From Aquabacter sp040755535 (GTDB lineage Bacteria; Pseudomonadota; Alphaproteobacteria; Rhizobiales; Xanthobacteraceae), in contig JBFMAV010000007.1 of NCBI GenBank assembly GCA_040755535.1, positions 35,481-99,480 of the forward strand: 64,000 nucleotides of DNA, given 5' to 3'. Within the stretch, counting starts at the first letter, position 1, and each line of letters starts with the position of its first letter. Under the pieces are notes generated by a model. The model made no database searches. It was not told the DNA's origin and was given only the letters and a program-made list of their open reading frames with translations. Below are positions 26,630 through 34,557 of the stretch, piece after piece. Both the position numbers and the translations under genes were made by a program.

Positions 26630-27877
26630 TCAGGCCGGGTCCCGCTGCGCCGAGAACAGGCGGCCGTTCTCCGCCGCCAGCACCAGCAGCACCGCGCAGC
26701 CGCCGAGGATGAGATAGCCGAAGCCGAGCGGCAGGATCGTGCCGTCGAACGCCCGCCCCACGATCAGGCCGAGCACCGCCCCCATCAGGGTCGTGTAGAA
26801 GCCGATGAAGGACGAGGCGGTGCCCGCCACCGCGCCCATGGGCTCCATGGCGATGGTGTTGAAGTTCGGGACGGTGATGGCGAACAGCGCCTGGGCGAGG
26901 CTCAGCAGCACGCAGAACAGGATCACCGGCGGCGGGCCGTCAAAGGCATAGCCGGAGATCACCAGGGCAAGACCGGTGAGGGTGAAGCCGCAGACCCCGA
27001 AATGGGACAGCCGACGCATCCCAATCGAGCGCACCAGCTTGGCATTGATGAAGGACGCGACGCCCATCACCGCGGCGATGACCGCGAAGGCGAGCGGAAA
27101 CAGCTTGCCGAGGTGGTAGACGCCATCCTCGAATATCTGCTGGGATGCAGCCACATAGGCCATGAGGCAGCCGAGCATCAGGCCCATGGCGGTGGTGTAG
27201 AGCAGGGTTCGGCGGTGGGTCAGCGCGCGCTTCATGCCGACGCCGATCGCGTGCAGCGAAAAAGCAACGCGATATTCCGGATGCAGCGTCTCGGGCATGC
27301 GCACGCCGAACCACACCGCGAGGATCACGCACAGGATCAGCATGGCGCCGAAGATCATGTGCCACTCGGCCACCAGCAGCACGCCGCTCGCGAAGGTCGG
27401 CGCGATCACCGGGATGATGAGGAACACCATCATGGAGAAGGACATGACCTGCGCCATCTCCCGCCCCTCATAGCGGTCCCGCACGATGGCGATCGAGAGC
27501 ACGCGGGCCGCCGCCGCACCGAGCCCCTGGATGACGCGGGCGGCGAGCAGGAGGGGATAGGTCTCGGCCACCATGGCCAGCACGCAGCCGAACGCATAGA
27601 TGGCGAGGCCCACCATCAGCGCCTTCTTGCGTCCCACCACGTCCGACACCGTGCCGAACACAATCTGCATGAGGCCGAAGCCGACCATGTAGGCGGTGAT
27701 GAGGAGCTGGAGATCGTTCGGGTTTTCGAGCTGATAGTGGGCGCGGATCGGCCCGAAGGCCGGCAGGAGATTGTCGATGGAAAAGGCGGTCATCCCCATC
27801 ATCAGGGCGATGAGGGCGACAAATTCGGCGAATCCGGGCGTGGCCGAATCCGTCGAGCCGGAGCGGCGGTGAGGCAT
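26630..27877 (-). CDS. MFS transporter, Bcr/CflA drug-efflux type
   Basis: 415-residue, 12-helix major facilitator. The N-terminal helix ends in the Bcr/CflA pattern MTAFSIDNLLPAFGPI, and the loop 2-3 motif is GTVSDVVGRKKALMVG. The family exports drugs such as bicyclomycin or sulfonamides, or dipeptides and cysteine; the substrate here is unknown. The start at 27877 follows the first helix position; an upstream frame rich in Arg/Pro was rejected. Spacer 27878-28039 has no gene. Confidence 0.87.
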   Translation of the reverse strand: MPHRRSGSTDSATPGFAEFVALIALMMGMTAFSIDNLLPAFGPIRAHYQLENPNDLQLLITAYMVGFGLMQIVFGTVSDVVGRKKALMVGLAIYAFGCVLAMVAETYPLLLAARVIQGLGAAAARVLSIAIVRDRYEGREMAQVMSFSMMVFLIIPVIAPTFASGVLLVAEWHMIFGAMLILCVILAVWFGVRMPETLHPEYRVAFSLHAIGVGMKRALTHRRTLLYTTAMGLMLGCLMAYVAASQQIFEDGVYHLGKLFPLAFAVIAAVMGVASFINAKLVRSIGMRRLSHFGVCGFTLTGLALVISGYAFDGPPPVILFCVLLSLAQALFAITVPNFNTIAMEPMGAVAGTASSFIGFYTTLMGAVLGLIVGRAFDGTILPLGFGYLILGGCAVLLVLAAENGRLFSAQRDPA

Positions 27878-28039
27878 GGGCAATGGGCTCTGATGGGCGC
27901 GCCGGGGCGGCGCTGTCGGGCGGTTCCCGCCTTCTATCCCGCACCGCCGGGGAAGAGAAGGCGCCCGGGGCGGAGCTTCCCCGCCACGCATGTCCCCAGC
28001 GCAACGCTCCCTAAGGGGAGCAGCAGGTGGCCTCGCGCC

Positions 28040-30175
28040 TCAGCGCGCCGCCACGGGCTGAGAGCGGTTCAATCCGAAACGGGCCTGATAGACGTTGTAG
28101 TTCTCGACCACCCGCTGGACATAGTTGCGGGTTTCGGAGAACGGAATCAATTCCACCCAGTCCACCGGGTCCACGTCCTTGTCGCGCGGGTCGCCATAGC
28201 GTTCGAACCATTTGCGCACGCTGCCGCGCCCGGCATTGTAGGCCGCGAAGACCAAAGCGGGGTTGCCGTCGTAATTGTCCATCAGCATGCCAAGTTCGGC
28301 GGCGCCGAACTGCACATTGTAGGACTGGTCGGTCATCAGCCGCGTCTCGTTGTAGGCCGCGCCGGTCTGCTTGGCGACCTCGCGCCCGGCAGCGGGCGTC
28401 ACCTGCATGAGGCCCATCGCCTTGGCGCTTGAAAGGGTGCGCGGGTTGAACTGGCTCTCCTGGCGCGCCACCGCATAGATCATCGCCTTGTCCACCGGCG
28501 TTCCGATGGGCGTGTAGGCGGGCAGGCCGAAGGTGGGGAAGGCCTGGGCGTCGAGGGGATGGCCCTCATAGACGCTTTCCTTGCCCACCACGAGCGCGCC
28601 GCGCGCATCGCCGTTGCTCTCCGCGAGCTGGGCGAGAAGGGCCAGTTGGGCGCTGTCCTCGAGCCGCCAGGCGAGGTCGTAATAGATGGTCATCGGCGTA
28701 TCCCGGTCGCCGATGGCATAGAGCAGCTTGATGGCCCGCACCGGCTCCAGCCGGTCGAAGGTCGCCCGCGCCATGGTGGTGTCGGGCGCGCGGCGCAGCG
28801 CCACGGGCGGCAGGCCGAGCCGCTGGCGGGAGAGCTGGCCGTAATAGGTGGTGGAATGCTTGGCGGCCGATTCGTAGCGCGCCCGCGCCGTCCCCATGTC
28901 GCCCATGGCCTCGGCCGAGCGGCCCAGCCAATAGCCGGCGCGCGACAGGGTGATGGGGTTGGTCTGGCCTTCCACCGCTTTCGCGAAATGCTGGGCCGCG
29001 ACGCCCGGCTGCTTCAGGAAGCGCAGGGCGATCCAGCCCGCCGTCCAGGAGGCTTCCGAGCGATAATTGTCCGCCGTGGGCGTCGCCGCGTCGGCCGCGA
29101 CCTTGTAGGCGGTGGCGGGATCGCCTTCGTCCAGCAGTTCGCGGGCGACGAGGCGGCGCTCGATCCACCATTGGTCGGTGTCCACCTGCGCCACCGGATC
29201 GTCGGGGGCCGCGAGAAGCGCCTGCGCGGCTTCCTTGGTGCGGTCCGCACGGCGGGCCGCCTGGGATTTCGCGAACAGATAGGCGGGATCATTGGCCAGC
29301 GTCAGGGGCACCTGGGCCAAAAGAGCCGGGCCATTGGCATCGCGCTTGGCGAGCGCGAGCCGCGCCTTGGTGAGGGCGACGATGTCCGAGCCGGCGCGCG
29401 AGGCCGCGCGCAGGGCGCGCTCGGGATCGGGCTCATAGCTGAATTTGTCGGCGCGCGCCTTGTGGTCGGCGCGGGTGATGGCGGGGCCGAATTCGCTCAG
29501 CACCACCTGTTCGGTGATTTCCGACAGATCGTCGGAGCGATAGGCATCGCGCGCCAGCGCGCTCGCCATCCGCATGTCGCCCGAGGCGGCGAACGCGCGG
29601 GCGAGGGCGATCTTGCCGGGGCCGGTCAAGGGCGCCTGATCGCCGAAGAAGGCCCGCACCACCTGCGGCGAACGCTTCTCGGCGTACAGGACCGCCTCGG
29701 CCTTCTTGCGCAAGGTGGTCTGGGTCGGCCAGCCCGGCTTGTCGGCGAGAAAGGCGGCGATGCCGTCGAAGCCGAGATCATTGGGCGCGCTGCGGATCAC
29801 GAGCCAGGTCACCAGCGAGCGGGCCACCGGATCGCTCAGGCCCTGCGCGGCGGCCAGTGCTTCGGACCCCTTGGCATTCTTGGCCAGGACCACCGCGCTG
29901 CGCAGGGTGGAAAGATCGCCGGACAGGGCGGGAGCAGGGGTGGCGGCCAGCGTCGGGGCGGCGCCCTTGGAGGCGGTGGCTTTCGCCGCCGGCTTCGGCG
30001 CGGCCTTGGCGTCGGTCTTCTTGGTGTCTTTGGCGGCGGCCGGTTTTCCGGCGGGCTTGGGCGGGGTGCTGGACGTCTTGCTGTCCTGCGTGGCCGAGAA
30101 GGCGCCCGCCGGCACGGCGCAGGCGAGGGCAATCGCCAAGGCGGTGCGGGAGATCAGGCTCTTGGCAGGGGGCAT
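28040..30175 (-). CDS. slt: Soluble lytic murein transglycosylase, Slt70-like
   Basis: Periplasmic enzyme of 711 residues that cleaves peptidoglycan glycan strands to 1,6-anhydro products. A signal peptide is followed by a Lys/Pro/Ala-rich low-complexity linker (residues about 30-80), then a long alpha-helical superhelix like the Slt70 doughnut. The C-terminal lysozyme-like domain has catalytic E573 in VARQESQFNP, then GLMQVTP and AAYNAGRG. Common rhizobial order places it divergent from dapA, as here. Confidence 0.93.
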   Translation of the reverse strand: MPPAKSLISRTALAIALACAVPAGAFSATQDSKTSSTPPKPAGKPAAAKDTKKTDAKAAPKPAAKATASKGAAPTLAATPAPALSGDLSTLRSAVVLAKNAKGSEALAAAQGLSDPVARSLVTWLVIRSAPNDLGFDGIAAFLADKPGWPTQTTLRKKAEAVLYAEKRSPQVVRAFFGDQAPLTGPGKIALARAFAASGDMRMASALARDAYRSDDLSEITEQVVLSEFGPAITRADHKARADKFSYEPDPERALRAASRAGSDIVALTKARLALAKRDANGPALLAQVPLTLANDPAYLFAKSQAARRADRTKEAAQALLAAPDDPVAQVDTDQWWIERRLVARELLDEGDPATAYKVAADAATPTADNYRSEASWTAGWIALRFLKQPGVAAQHFAKAVEGQTNPITLSRAGYWLGRSAEAMGDMGTARARYESAAKHSTTYYGQLSRQRLGLPPVALRRAPDTTMARATFDRLEPVRAIKLLYAIGDRDTPMTIYYDLAWRLEDSAQLALLAQLAESNGDARGALVVGKESVYEGHPLDAQAFPTFGLPAYTPIGTPVDKAMIYAVARQESQFNPRTLSSAKAMGLMQVTPAAGREVAKQTGAAYNETRLMTDQSYNVQFGAAELGMLMDNYDGNPALVFAAYNAGRGSVRKWFERYGDPRDKDVDPVDWVELIPFSETRNYVQRVVENYNVYQARFGLNRSQPVAAR

Positions 30176-30449
30176 TACAGGTCCTCGCGCAAGGTTCGCA
30201 ATTCGCCCTATTTCTCGTCCAGCATCATTGATGAAGTCCTAAGAGGCGACAGCCCCCTCGGCCGTCGTCCCCCGATCCTGCCGCGATCCCGCCCCGAACC
30301 CGCGCGGCGAAGCGAGGGCAAGGGACCATGCAAAGGGGGCGAAACTTTGTGAGCGCCACCCTTTCGGAACCGCCCGCAACAGTTTATCTGATGCGATCCC
30401 TCCGCTCCATATTGGCGGCGGCATCGTCAATCAAAACAAGGCACAGGCC

Positions 30450-31349
30450 ATGTCCACCCCCTCGTCCCCGGAGCGCTTTCGCGGTTCCTTCACCGCTCTC
30501 GTCACGCCTTTCCGCGACGGGGCCGTGGACGAGAAAGCCTTCCGTGAGCTGGTGGAATGGCAGATCGCCGAGGGCACGCACGGCCTCGTCCCCGTGGGCA
30601 CCACGGGCGAGAGCCCGACCTTGACGCATGCCGAGCACGAAAAGGTGATCGAGTGGTGCGTGGATCAGGCCAAGGGCCGCGTGCCCGTGATCGCCGGCGC
30701 CGGCTCCAACAGCACGCTGGAGGCGGTGGGCTTCGCGCGCCATGCGCAGAAGGTCGGTGCGGATGCCGTCCTCGTCGTCACGCCCTACTACAACAAGCCG
30801 ACCCAGGAAGGGCTGTTCCAGCACTTCAAGGCGGTCAATGACGCCATCGACCTGCCGATTTTCATCTACAACATCCCGAGCCGCTCCGTGATCGACATGA
30901 GCGTCGAGACCATGAAGCGGCTGTTCGAGCTGAGGAATATCGCGGGCGTGAAGGACGCCACGGCCAATCTTGCCCGTGTGTCGCTCCAGCGCCAAGAGAT
31001 CGGGGCCGACTTCATCCAGATGTCGGGCGAGGACGCGACCGCGCTCGGCTTCAATGCCCATGGCGGAGTCGGCTGCATCTCCGTCACCGCCAATGTGGCG
31101 CCGCGCCTGTGCGCGCAGTTCCAGGAGGCGAGCCTCGCCGGGGACTATGCGCTGGCGCTTTCCATCCAGGACAAGCTGATGCCGCTGCACAGCACCCTGT
31201 TCATTGAAACCAATCCCTCGCCCGCGAAGTTCGCGCTCTCGGCGCTGGGTCGGATCGCGCCGGACGTGCGCCTGCCCATGGTGCCGGTGTCCGAGGCGAC
31301 CCGCGCCGCGGTGACCCGCGCGATGGTGCATGCGGGCCTGATCAACTGA
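30450..31349 (+). CDS. dapA: 4-hydroxy-tetrahydrodipicolinate synthase
   Basis: Condenses pyruvate with aspartate semialdehyde, the first step of the diaminopimelate/lysine branch. 299 residues, a TIM barrel of normal size. The Schiff-base lysine is K168 (IAGVKDAT), the catalytic tyrosine Y140 (FIYNIPSRS), and the carboxylate site TTGESPTL with YYNKPTQEG is present. smpB follows in the same direction after 31 bases. Confidence 0.96.
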   Translation: MSTPSSPERFRGSFTALVTPFRDGAVDEKAFRELVEWQIAEGTHGLVPVGTTGESPTLTHAEHEKVIEWCVDQAKGRVPVIAGAGSNSTLEAVGFARHAQKVGADAVLVVTPYYNKPTQEGLFQHFKAVNDAIDLPIFIYNIPSRSVIDMSVETMKRLFELRNIAGVKDATANLARVSLQRQEIGADFIQMSGEDATALGFNAHGGVGCISVTANVAPRLCAQFQEASLAGDYALALSIQDKLMPLHSTLFIETNPSPAKFALSALGRIAPDVRLPMVPVSEATRAAVTRAMVHAGLIN

Positions 31350-31352
31350 AAG

Positions 31353-31373
31353 ATGCGGGGCGCCGCCCCGCAT
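31353..31373 (+). other. Hairpin in the dapA-smpB spacer
   Basis: Nine-base perfect stem ATGCGGGGC/GCCCCGCAT with a GCC loop, ending 7 bases before the smpB ATG. There is no T tract, so it is not a classical terminator. smpB has no visible Shine-Dalgarno sequence, so the hairpin may affect its translation or mark an RNA processing point. Confidence 0.5.
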
Positions 31374-31380
31374 TCCTGCC

Positions 31381-31860
31381 ATGAGCGAAAAGAAGAAGAA
31401 GGACCTGCCGCGCAAGGTGGTCGCCGACAACCGGCGCGCCAGGTTCGATTATGATATCGGCGAGACCTTCGAGGCGGGCATCGCCTTGACCGGGACAGAG
31501 GTGAAGAGCCTGCGCACGGGCAAGGCGACGGTGGCCGAGAGCTATGCCGCCGCCAAGGCCGGCGAGATGTGGCTGTACAATGCCTTCATCCCGGAATATC
31601 TGGAAGCCAATCGCTTCAACCACGAGACGCGCCGGCCGCGCAAGCTGCTGCTGCACAAGCGGCAGATCAGCAAGCTCGCCCATGCGGTGGAGCGCGACGG
31701 CATGACCGTCGTTCCGCTGAAGATCTATTTCAACGAGCAGGGCCGCGCCAAGGTGGAGATCGCCCTCGCCAAGGGCCGCAAGACCCATGACAAGCGCGAG
31801 GCGGTCAAGGAGCGCGACTGGTCGCGCGACAAGGCGCGGCTGATGCGCGATAAGGGCTGA
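31381..31860 (+). CDS. smpB: SsrA-binding protein SmpB
   Basis: tmRNA-binding protein needed for trans-translation ribosome rescue; 159 residues. The N-terminal VADNRRARFDYDIGETFEAGIALTGTEVKSLR and GEMWLYNAFIPEY are family signatures, and the C-terminus is a Lys/Arg-rich tail (KRDWSRDKARLMRDKG type) that enters the decoding centre. The tmRNA gene itself is not in this window. Confidence 0.96.
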   Translation: MSEKKKKDLPRKVVADNRRARFDYDIGETFEAGIALTGTEVKSLRTGKATVAESYAAAKAGEMWLYNAFIPEYLEANRFNHETRRPRKLLLHKRQISKLAHAVERDGMTVVPLKIYFNEQGRAKVEIALAKGRKTHDKREAVKERDWSRDKARLMRDKG

Positions 31861-31937
31861 GGCGCGCGCGATTGCGCCGCAGTCCGGCCCTCGGCAAGAT
31901 GGCCGCGCCACCAGCACGTTGAGCACGGGCGACGATC

Positions 31938-32501
31938 ATGAGCGACTGGACCGACCTTCCCCAAAATCTTCCCGTGCCCGAAGATGACGGCGCCGCGTCG
32001 CATCTGCCGGGAATGGAACTGCCGATCGTCCGCCTTCCGGCGACCGACGGGCGCCTCGTCGATCTCTCCGCCGTCTCCGGCCGCGCGGTGGTCTATTGCT
32101 ATCCGCGCACCGGCCAGCCGGGCATGCCCAACCCGGACGGGTGGGATGAGATTCCCGGCGCGCGCGGCTGCACGCCGCAAGCGTGCGGCTTCCGCGATTA
32201 TTATGACGAACTCCTGGCGCGCGGCGCGCGCCGCGTGTTCGGCCTGTCCACCCAGGACCCAGACTACCAGCGCGAAGCGGCGGAGCGCCTGCAACTCCCG
32301 TTCCCGCTTCTGTCGGATCGCTATCTGAGCTTCGCGCGCGAGGTGAACCTCCCCACCTTCAAGGTGGACGGCGTGACGTTGCTGAAGCGCCTCACCTTGA
32401 TCATCAATGACGGCGCCATCGAGCATGTCTTCTATCCGGTCTTCCCGCCGGATACCCATGCGCAGGCGGTGGCCGACTTCCTCGCGCGTCACCCGAGATA
32501 G
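31938..32501 (+). CDS. Peroxiredoxin (AhpC/TSA family, PrxQ-like with an insertion)
   Basis: 187-residue thiol peroxidase with a thioredoxin fold. The usual YxxxxTPGCT active-site string is split: YCYPRTGQPG is followed by about 14 inserted residues, then GCTPQACGFRD. This gives a likely peroxidatic C78 and resolving C83, with an extra C54 in the strand. It would reduce hydrogen or organic peroxides in the cytoplasm with thioredoxin or a similar donor. The stop overlaps the convergent uracil-DNA glycosylase gene by 13 bases. Confidence 0.85.
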   Translation: MSDWTDLPQNLPVPEDDGAASHLPGMELPIVRLPATDGRLVDLSAVSGRAVVYCYPRTGQPGMPNPDGWDEIPGARGCTPQACGFRDYYDELLARGARRVFGLSTQDPDYQREAAERLQLPFPLLSDRYLSFAREVNLPTFKVDGVTLLKRLTLIINDGAIEHVFYPVFPPDTHAQAVADFLARHPR

Positions 32502-33118
32502 GCGCGCACCGCCGCGAACACGGCGCGGAACATGGCCGGCGTGAGGACGCCAGTATTCGTGTTGTAGCGCGAGCAGTGATAGCTGGAGAACAATTCCACG
32601 TTCCCGAGCCGCGTGCGCCCGCCATGGGTGAAGCGCACATGGGCGGGGCGCGCGCCGAGCGCGGTCACCGTGGAATCGTGGGCGATCTTGCCCAGCGTCA
32701 CCACCGCCTGGAGGCGTGGCATCTGCGCCATGGCGGCAGCCAGAAAGCTCCGGCAGGTGCGAATTTCCGCCGGCAGGGGCTTGTTCTGCGGCGGCACGCA
32801 GCGCACGGCGTTGACGATGCGCGCGTCGCGCAAGACAAGGCCATCGTCGGGCCGGGCCGCATAGGGGCCGTCCGCGAATCCGAATTCGATCATCGTTCCA
32901 TAGAGCAGGTCCCCGGCATAATCGCCGGTGAAGGGCCGCCCGGTGCGGTTCGCGCCCCGCAGGCCGGGCGCGAGGCCGACGATCAGCAGGCGCGCGTCAT
33001 CCGCCCCGAAGGCGGGCACGGGGGCGTTGAACCAGCCGGGTTCGGCGGCGCGCCATTCGTCACGGAACGCCGCAAGGCGGGGGCAGAGCGGGCAGTCCGG
33101 CCCGGGTTCGTGCGCCAC
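32489..33118 (-). CDS. Uracil-DNA glycosylase, family 5-like (UdgB)
   Basis: 209-residue base-excision repair enzyme. Four cysteines (C9, C12, C107, C122) fit a 4Fe-4S cluster. The active-site segment GLAPGLRGANRTGRPFTGD matches family 5 glycosylases rather than families 1 or 4, and the second motif is SYHCSRYNTNTG, where family members usually have His-Pro-Ser. It would remove uracil and related deaminated bases from DNA. The NYN gene ends 4 bases upstream of this start, so the two are probably one operon. Confidence 0.83.
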   Translation of the reverse strand: MAHEPGPDCPLCPRLAAFRDEWRAAEPGWFNAPVPAFGADDARLLIVGLAPGLRGANRTGRPFTGDYAGDLLYGTMIEFGFADGPYAARPDDGLVLRDARIVNAVRCVPPQNKPLPAEIRTCRSFLAAAMAQMPRLQAVVTLGKIAHDSTVTALGARPAHVRFTHGGRTRLGNVELFSSYHCSRYNTNTGVLTPAMFRAVFAAVRAYLG

Positions 33119-33122
33119 GCGA

Positions 33123-33725
33123 TCAGGACTCGTGGGGCTCCGCGGGCGAGCCGCGCCGCTCCAGGAAGCGCGGCGTTTCCTGCATGCGGCCCTGCCGCTC
33201 GGCGGGGTCGCGGCCGATCTTTGGCTGGAGTTCCACCAGGTCGATGAACACGTCGGCCTGACGGCGCAGATCGTCGGCGATCAGCGGCGGCTGGGTCTGG
33301 ATCGTGGAAACCACGCTCACCCGCATGCCCTTGCGCTGGAGCGCCTCCACGAGCGAGCGAAAATCGCCATCGCCGGAGAACAGGATGATGTGGTCCACAT
33401 GACCCGCCAACTCCATGGCATCGACGGCGATCTCGATGTCCATGTTGCCACGCACGCGCCGCCGCCCCTGCGCGTCGGTGAACTCCTTGGCCAGCTTGGT
33501 GACCACGGAATATCCGTTGTAGTCGAGCCAGTCTAGAAGAGGTCTAATCGAGGAATATTCCTGATCCTCAATCAATGTGGTATAATAGAAGGCTCGCAGC
33601 AGATAGCCGCGAGACTGAAATTCTTTCAACAGACGCTTATAATCGATATCAAATCCAAGAGCTTTAGTAGCCGAGTAGAGGTTGGCGCCATCTATAAGTA
33701 GCGCAATCTTTTCATTTGATATCAT
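33123..33725 (-). CDS. NYN-domain (LabA/DUF88) putative ribonuclease
   Basis: 200 residues with a PIN-like NYN domain. The acidic metal site is visible as IDGANLY (D12), MDIEIAVD and SGDGDFRSL. Members are predicted metal-dependent RNases, though the LabA homologue acts in clock output; function here is not known. The gene is divergent from rpoZ and precedes the glycosylase. Its first 60 or so codons are AT-rich (75 G+C out of 180 bases at 33541-33720, 42%) while the rest is about 65% GC, an abrupt change inside one gene. Confidence 0.82.
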   Translation of the reverse strand: MISNEKIALLIDGANLYSATKALGFDIDYKRLLKEFQSRGYLLRAFYYTTLIEDQEYSSIRPLLDWLDYNGYSVVTKLAKEFTDAQGRRRVRGNMDIEIAVDAMELAGHVDHIILFSGDGDFRSLVEALQRKGMRVSVVSTIQTQPPLIADDLRRQADVFIDLVELQPKIGRDPAERQGRMQETPRFLERRGSPAEPHES

Positions 33726-33771
33726 GTGAAGCCCGCAACATTTAAACCGGTGGTGACAACCGTTATTCTTG

Positions 33772-33795
33772 AAAGGTCGGTCTTTGTGGACCTTT
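33772..33795. promoter_or_regulatory. Inverted repeat between the NYN and rpoZ genes
   Basis: Seven-base arms AAAGGTC and GACCTTT separated by 10 bases, in the AT-rich 199-base divergent spacer. It could be a transcription-factor site or a leader hairpin; nothing identifies the factor. Confidence 0.35.
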
Positions 33796-33842
33796 TGCTA
33801 CGTTCCGAAAGAAAGCGCAAGCGAAAACGCGGGCGTAGGGGG

Positions 33843-33871
33843 TTGCGCGGTCAATTTGTTTACGGTACTAA
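33843..33871 (+). promoter_or_regulatory. Probable rpoZ promoter
   Basis: TTGCGC at 33843-33848 and TACTAA at 33866-33871 with the ideal 17-base spacer, about 53 bases upstream of the rpoZ ATG. Pattern match only. Confidence 0.35.
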
Positions 33872-33924
33872 GGCCGGCTTCCGAAATCATCATCCGATTA
33901 TCCCGCACCAGGAGTGCCGAGTCC

Positions 33925-34314
33925 ATGGCCCGTGTCACTGTTGAGGATTGCATCGACAAGGTGGACAACCGGTTCGAGCTGGTCCTCCTCGCCGGCCACC
34001 GCGCCCGCATGATCTCGTCCGGCTCCCCCATCACCGTGGACCGCGACAACGACAAGAACCCGGTCGTGGCCCTGCGCGAAATCGCTGACGAGACCGTGAG
34101 CCCCGAGGATCTGAAGGAAGACCTGATCCACTCGCTCCAGCGCTACACCGAGGTAGACGAGCCCGAGCCCGAGGCGGTGCCCATGATCGCCTCCAGCGAA
34201 TCGGGTTCCTCGGACGACGCCGATGTGGTGATGGACCGCATGACCGAGGAAGAGTTGCTGGCCGGCCTCCAGGGTCTGGTTCCGCCCGAGCATTCGGACG
34301 ACGACGAGGGCTGA
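33925..34314 (+). CDS. rpoZ: DNA-directed RNA polymerase subunit omega
   Basis: Small RNA polymerase subunit that helps assemble beta prime; 129 residues. The N-terminal ARVTVEDCIDKVDNRFELVLLAGHRARMIS and VVALREIADETV are diagnostic. The C-terminal tail is long and acidic (from about residue 80), as in rhizobial omegas. GGAG lies 10 bases before the ATG. In many rhizobia a relA/spoT-type gene follows rpoZ, but here a terminator, a dispersed repeat and rimO on the other strand follow. Confidence 0.95.
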   Translation: MARVTVEDCIDKVDNRFELVLLAGHRARMISSGSPITVDRDNDKNPVVALREIADETVSPEDLKEDLIHSLQRYTEVDEPEPEAVPMIASSESGSSDDADVVMDRMTEEELLAGLQGLVPPEHSDDDEG

Positions 34315-34340
34315 TCGGCCCGCTTTCGTCCCGTAAAGAA

Positions 34341-34375
34341 AAAGGCGCGGTCCCAAGCGGGTCCGCGCCTTTTTT
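34341..34375 (+). terminator. Rho-independent terminator after rpoZ
   Basis: Stem AAAGGCGCGG/CCGCGCCTTT extended through a T-T mismatch by CCC/GGG, loop AAGC, then a T run. Confidence 0.9.
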
Positions 34376-34439
34376 GCGTCTTGGGGAGAGACGGAACGGG
34401 CGCGGTCTCGCGCGCCGGTTCCCGCTTCTCTTGAAGGGT

Positions 34440-34557
34440 TAGAGCGCGATCCCACCAGATTGAATCAATCTGATGGGTGTATCGCCCTCTTACTCTTTGA
34501 TAGAGAATGCGGGGTCCGATCTGCCTGCGGCGCAGGCTGATCGGCGCATGCTCTAGA
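34440..34557. repeat. Dispersed structured intergenic repeat, copy B
   Basis: Second copy of the element at 20306-20425. It shares TAGAGC at one end and GCATGCTCTAGA at the other, with the block TTGATAGAGAATGCG and the arm TGATCGGCGCATGCTC nearly identical. The first hairpin has different bases but still pairs (CCCA-CAGATT with AATCTG-TGGG), and the second pairs perfectly (GCCTGC/GCAGGC). Its right end overlaps the last codon of rimO: the CTA at 34553-34555 is the rimO stop. Confidence 0.85.
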
